Made by a program: the position numbers and the translations under genes. Source: Saprospiraceae bacterium (GTDB lineage Bacteria; Bacteroidota; Bacteroidia; Chitinophagales; Saprospiraceae). From it: 7,500 nt of DNA. The stretch covers positions 1-7,500 of the forward strand of contig WGBN01000284.1 in NCBI GenBank assembly GCA_015494245.1. Reading direction: 5' to 3'. Positions 6,501 to 7,500 of the stretch are shown in pieces (position 1 is the stretch's first letter; each line of letters opens with the position of its first letter). Below the pieces are notes generated by a model that was given only the letters and a program-made list of their open reading frames with translations, made no database searches and was not told the origin of the DNA.

Positions 6501-7500
6501 GATAGCAGGCTGAGAGATGTCTCCCTGAGTACGTACAAACTCAAAAAAGCCCGTGCCGCAGTCTTCATAGACGACATTGGTGCCTGTGGCGGGATTGATG
6601 GCCGTCACTTCCGCTTCTCCACCGGCGACGAAGCTGTTGGCCCGAAAAAAGACGGCAGAGTCAAAAATGGCATCGGAGCCGTCCCCTACGGCCAACTTGA
6701 TGTGGTAAGTCTCACAGGGGATGACATTGGCCGTGGCCGTCAGTACGGTGGTAAATCCGTCAAACTGGCAATCCTGGGTTCCCGGCGGGCCGGCAATGGG
6801 ATGACTGGCACAGACTCCTCCCTGTGCAAAGGGCTGATTGCTGATGTAATACGCAGAATTGACAAGGTGATTGACGTTGTTGATGGCCACAGGAGTTGTT
6901 GTCCCGGGAACTAAAGCGATGTTCTCCGCATTGTTGGTAAAAGGCCCGTTGATGCCCGGCCCGCTGAGAAAAAAGCCAAACACATCATTGTACTGACTGT
7001 TTACAAAATCACAATACTCCTCCGAAGCAAAAACGTAATCAAAAGTAACCTGGCTAATAGTGGGCGTAAAATCAAACTCTATGACAGCCGCATCAAAAAC
7101 CACAATGCCCGAAACCAAACCGGCCAGGTCTATATCTGTCCCGCCTCCTACGCTGGCACCGGCACCGGTTGTCGTATTCGGGCCTGTAGCCGTAGAAATC
7201 GGGCCGGAAGAGATGATCATACCGTCCTGAATGCCTATGGAAGAAGCGCCATTGGTGAAGGTGCCCCGCGCTATAGAAGAGCCTGTATAGGTAATGTTGG
7301 ACACCTCAAAACAACCTCCCCCAATGAGGACATCTTCAATCAACTGCTGGGGAGAGGAGGCCGTAGAAGTGCTGATGGGCGGTGGCATGGATTTGTTCGG
7401 CGTGGGTACTTCTTTTGACTTGATGGAAACCACCCCAATTCGCTGAACCGACAGCCAAACATAAGGGGCGCAACCGCCCTTGAGGTAATCGCTATAGATC
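531..7500 (-). CDS. Giant modular T9SS surface protein: choice-of-anchor L, 16 PKD/Ig-like repeats, type B CTD (5' end open)
   Basis: The frame runs from a TAA at 531-533 to the right window edge without a stop. Counting from the first in-window start codon (GTG at 7433) it is 2300 residues, roughly 235 kDa. Domains in that numbering are: choice-of-anchor L about 29-270, Calx-beta-like 273-380, two Ig/PKD-like segments 381-550, SprB-like repeats about 555-622 and 628-697, sixteen repeats 702-2043, a third SprB-like repeat 2044-2118, a pre-CTD region 2119-2201 and a gliding-motility-associated CTD 2204-2300. The CTD marks it as T9SS cargo that would be displayed on or released from the cell surface; an adhesin or matrix role is inferred. 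Neither the GTG nor the ATG at residue 16 is followed by a hydrophobic signal peptide or preceded by a clear Shine-Dalgarno. I therefore treat the 22 further open codons to 7499 as coding and the true start as outside the window. No enzyme motif is visible. Residues 614-1956 contain no Lys or Arg. Confidence 0.92.
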   Translation of the reverse strand, partial: IYSDYLKGGCAPYVWLSVQRIGVVSIKSKEVPTPNKSMPPPISTSTASSPQQLIEDVLIGGGCFEVSNITYTGSSIARGTFTNGASSIGIQDGMIISSGPISTATGPNTTTGAGASVGGGTDIDLAGLVSGIVVFDAAVIEFDFTPTISQVTFDYVFASEEYCDFVNSQYNDVFGFFLSGPGINGPFTNNAENIALVPGTTTPVAINNVNHLVNSAYYISNQPFAQGGVCASHPIAGPPGTQDCQFDGFTTVLTATANVIPCETYHIKLAVGDGSDAIFDSAVFFRANSFVAGGEAEVTAINPATGTNVVYEDCGTGFFEFVRTQGDISQPAILNITVGGTATPGVDYVPLPNPIVIPPYQNSIQIPISVISDLIIEGSETITITLDLPCSCATSEAEIIIEELPELDVSLPDVTVCSGLPVQLEPAVSGGVPFPVGFPYQYQWSNGSTGPFYVDFPTEDGQVSITVTDFCGQMDSAFANIDVYTLEAVISGQDVLCDSTDEAGITVDFTGPGPWDIVYTIDSVGPYNLNDITNTPYTFTTSQPGVYEILAVISEGCVGEGLGEAVIGSSETFLDTLNTDPSCYNYEDGSIDLTVIGTSPPFTFNWSNGSTAEDPVNLGAGDYTVTVTDSIGCQRNLTVTLGQPDSIAIVVDSIQGVNCANPTGGSIDISVSGGAGNYTYLWSSADTTQDVSGLTSGTYTVQVTDVNNCPGSMEVYVPGDTSVPIAAIFSSGNIDCSQTVVTLDGSGSSSGPDITYQWATPDGNIVGAADQPVIQVDAPGSYELTVTNMTNGCFAASSVLVDANTTLPVASAGPSLEINCFQPSISLDGTASSAGPNITYTWTTADGNIVSGNDTATPVVDAPGTYQITVLNTDNQCEATDMVVVTQDMIAPPANAGSDTNIDCMTPTSVLGDPSAPGTYTYTWTTADGNIVSGGDTPTPTVDAEGTYTLTVLNTDNGCTTTDEVVVTDVSVFPTITLAPAADITCNNPSTQLDAGGSSTGPNFVYSWTTPNGNIVSGADTPNPIIDEGGTYELTITDTANGCESTDQIVVQEDQNYPVLMVADPPLLSCLNPSMQLDASGSSSGPQFTFEWSTVDGNIVSGSNTSTPVINAAGTYVVLLTNTDNGCQTTTTVVVNSDAETPQAEASVPQELNCGFSEVTITGAGSSTGANFEYNWTTSDGNILSGANSLFALVNAPGSYTLYVSNTVNGCVDSTTVEVTQDLQPPQISIANPEALTCATEQLTIDAGASGSGPNFVYSWLSPNGNILSGEDTPTPLVDAPGIYYLELQNTDNQCVSMDSVLVSEDVQPPQISIANPGELNCAIEQLTIDATASDSGPNFVYSWLSPNGNILSGEDTPTPLVDAPGTYELEILNTGNGCTSSMQVVVNQDITPPVAMIQPPGMITCGTPELTLDGTASSSGPNIIYQWTSGDGNIVSGEDTPMPLIDEPGHYMLEVINQDNYCVDTFGVSVQQNITPPVAEAGQGFILDCNTLQVSLDGTASDSGPQYSYQWVTTDGNIVSGANTLTPVIDAPGTYELIVVNQDNDCETADQVIVEEDVNQPVAAAMEPEDLTCAQTQITIDASPSSQGPNYQYSWQVVSGGNIVSGANSLALSVDAPGIYELTVLNTDNGCEESIQVEVQENTLAPQAQAVAPQLITCANTAVPLDGSGSDQGANYSYQWMTTDGNIVSGATSLNPVVDQAGTYTLEVYNAENGCTQTASVSVGEDLQPPILSTEEPEELNCAVVQTPLSVIVSGPAGATFSYAWTTADGQIVSGADQPQPVVAAPGTYEVLVTNENNGCEETAEVQVSQDITPPVAEAGSTAEITCDNTVVSLNGAGSSSGANFSYLWSGSGLVSGENTLTPQVDEAGSYQLTVTNEDNHCTATDVVAVNENTTPPVVVLAEADPITCAVETVTLNPTGTDSGANFSWSWSTPNGQFYDLSDPQAPIVNAPGFYILEVENDLNGCVETAQVQVQEDKTEPGAEAGPDLELNCHLTQVNLNAQANVQGVPLAYSWTTTGGSILNGADEKDPLINAPGLYEVTITNLLNGCTSTDALTVTENIPQAFDFETDDPGCAGQTGSIVFQTVIGGAPPYLYSVDNGQSFSSSPVFNNLDPGAYDLVVMDANDCPLDDVAFIPEGIEVLVDLESYVLTSYGETTILNAITNIAPDDIEEIIWSPTDGLSCTDCLNPAAQPDETTYYFVTIRTKDGCEADAKILVVVDKQAAIYVPNAFSPNGDGNNDLFMIFSGPNQVEKVRNFLVFNRWGETVFEYHNFEPNNPAYGWDGTFRGQPLNPAVFTWYAEIEFKDGRVELFEGDVQLVR
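534..824 (-). other. Type B T9SS C-terminal domain (gliding-motility-associated CTD)
   Basis: Residues 2204-2300 match the CHU_C/TIGR04131 pattern: YVPNAFSPNGDGNNDLF at 2206-2222, then a strand, FLVFNRWGETVFE at 2237-2249, a GWDGTFRGQPLNPAVFTWY stretch at 2261-2279, and the terminal strand FEGDVQLVR. It is preceded at 2119-2201 by the usual WSPTDGLSCTDCLNP and YYFVTIRTKDGC segment. Type B CTDs direct export by the T9SS; in characterised cases they depend on partners such as SprF-like proteins encoded next to the cargo. No such partner lies downstream here, because the next gene is convergent. Confidence 0.95.
1305..5330 (-). repeat. Array of 16 tandem 84-residue (252-nt) PKD/Ig-like repeats
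   Basis: Protein units start at residues 702, 786, 870, 952, 1036, 1120, 1204, 1288, 1372, 1456, 1540, 1625, 1709, 1794, 1876 and 1960, and the array ends at 2043. Twelve units are exactly 84 residues; the others are 82 or 85. The consensus is PVA-x-A near the start, a Cys at unit position 13, LDG-x-(A/G)SSSGPN, Y-x-W-x-T-x-DGNIVSG, TPTPVVDAPGTYEL-x-V-x-NTDNGC, and a VVVxQD linker. The second Cys follows the first by 57 residues in twelve units and by 55 or 58 in four. The LDG, SSSGPN and YxW pattern is PKD-like, while the paired cysteines recall Ig-type disulfides. The array is most likely a rigid extended stalk. Similarity is also visible in the DNA. Confidence 0.93.
3321..3824 (-). repeat. 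Closest repeat pair in the array (units 7 and 8)
   Basis: Unit 7 (residues 1204-1287, positions 3573-3824) and unit 8 (residues 1288-1371, positions 3321-3572) both carry PPQISIANP, EQLTIDA and a shared block running from GPNFVYSW through EDTPTPLVDAPG. At DNA level the stretch 3409-3540 matches 3661-3792 at an offset of exactly 252 bases, with roughly a dozen differences by hand count, several silent. This is the signature of a recent in-frame tandem duplication of one unit. Confidence 0.85.
5343..5771 (-). other. Two SprB-like repeats
   Basis: Residues about 555-622 and 628-697 share the SprB-repeat pattern: a Cys, then DGSIDLTVIG or GGSIDISVSG, a Y/F-x-W-S core (TFNWSNGS, TYLWSSAD), LGAGDYTVTVTD or LTSGTYTVQVTD, and a second Cys in a GC or NCPG context. 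The family is named after SprB, the Flavobacterium gliding adhesin, and occurs in many T9SS-exported surface proteins. A third copy (residues 2044-2118, positions 1080-1304) follows the long repeat array with GSIVFQTVIGG and LDPGAYDLVVMDANDC. Confidence 0.75.
6294..6617 (-). other. Calx-beta-like domain
   Basis: Residues about 273-380 resemble a Calx-beta fold: FEFVRTQGD near 297-305, the GGTATPGVDYVPLP stretch at 317-330, a strand with IQIPISVISD at 342-351 and the closing IIEGSETITITL at 353-364. Calx-beta domains bind calcium in several families and act as structural units in extracellular proteins. Calcium binding here is an inference, since coordinating residues were not aligned. Confidence 0.65.
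6624..7349 (-). other. Choice-of-anchor L domain (N-terminal module of the giant protein)
   Basis: Residues about 29-270 show the pattern of the choice-of-anchor L family: QQLIEDVLIGGG, then VSNITYTGS, GTFTNG and GMIISSG, the core FDYVFASEEY at 131-140 followed by NDVFGFFLSGPG at 149-160, and HIKLAVGDGSDAIFDSAVFF at 244-263. The family is found near the N terminus of large secreted proteins that carry various C-terminal anchors; its biochemical function is not established. It holds cysteines at 41, 141, 208, 222 and 240. In related proteins this module usually follows the signal peptide directly, which is why the missing signal here is notable. Confidence 0.85.

Noticed and set aside
7386..7433. 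GTG at 7433 or ATG at 7388 as the true start of the giant gene
   Set aside because: No signal peptide follows and no convincing ribosome binding site precedes either codon, while the frame remains open upstream. They remain possible but are not preferred.
7464..7482. Hairpin AAGGGCG/CGCCCCTT near the right edge as a terminator or regulatory element
   Set aside because: The stem is short with a bulge, there is no T-run after it, and it lies within the open frame that probably belongs to the giant gene.

Overview
The window fits a member of the Bacteroidota with a type IX secretion system (T9SS), most plausibly of the Saprospiraceae/Lewinellaceae type. This rests on two adjacent genes whose products end in the two classic T9SS cargo signals: a type A sorting tail on the + strand gene and a type B, gliding-motility-associated C-terminal domain on the - strand gene. 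The choice-of-anchor L and SprB-like modules and the giant modular architecture also fit. The lineage is inferred from protein style only; there is no rRNA or marker gene here.

Layout: positions 1-375 hold the 3' end of a + strand gene (124 codons visible) that ends in a type A sorting domain. Positions 376-530 are a convergent intergenic gap with a three-copy, partly inverted repeat (388-484), a T-run and a small second hairpin. From 531 to the end of the window, on the - strand, is one giant gene of at least 2300 codons. It encodes, from N to C terminus: a choice-of-anchor L domain, a Calx-beta-like domain, two Ig/PKD-like domains, two SprB-like repeats, sixteen tandem PKD/Ig-like repeats of about 84 residues, a third SprB-like repeat, a pre-CTD region and the type B CTD. 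The reading frame stays open to the right edge and no signal peptide is visible, so the true start probably lies outside the window.

The most unusual observation is a run of 1343 residues (614-1956, numbered from the GTG at 7433) without a single lysine or arginine. It spans essentially the whole repeat stalk. Each of the 16 repeats also carries one conserved cysteine pair at nearly fixed spacing (55-58 residues, mostly exactly 57), suggesting a disulfide-stabilised, strongly acidic stalk. DNA-level similarity between neighbouring units shows recent tandem duplication or homogenisation.

If expressed, both products would cross the inner membrane by Sec and the outer membrane by T9SS. The giant protein would serve as a surface or extracellular adhesin-like molecule; its ligand cannot be read from the sequence. 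I found no RNA genes, insertion sequences, CRISPR arrays or catalytic enzymes.
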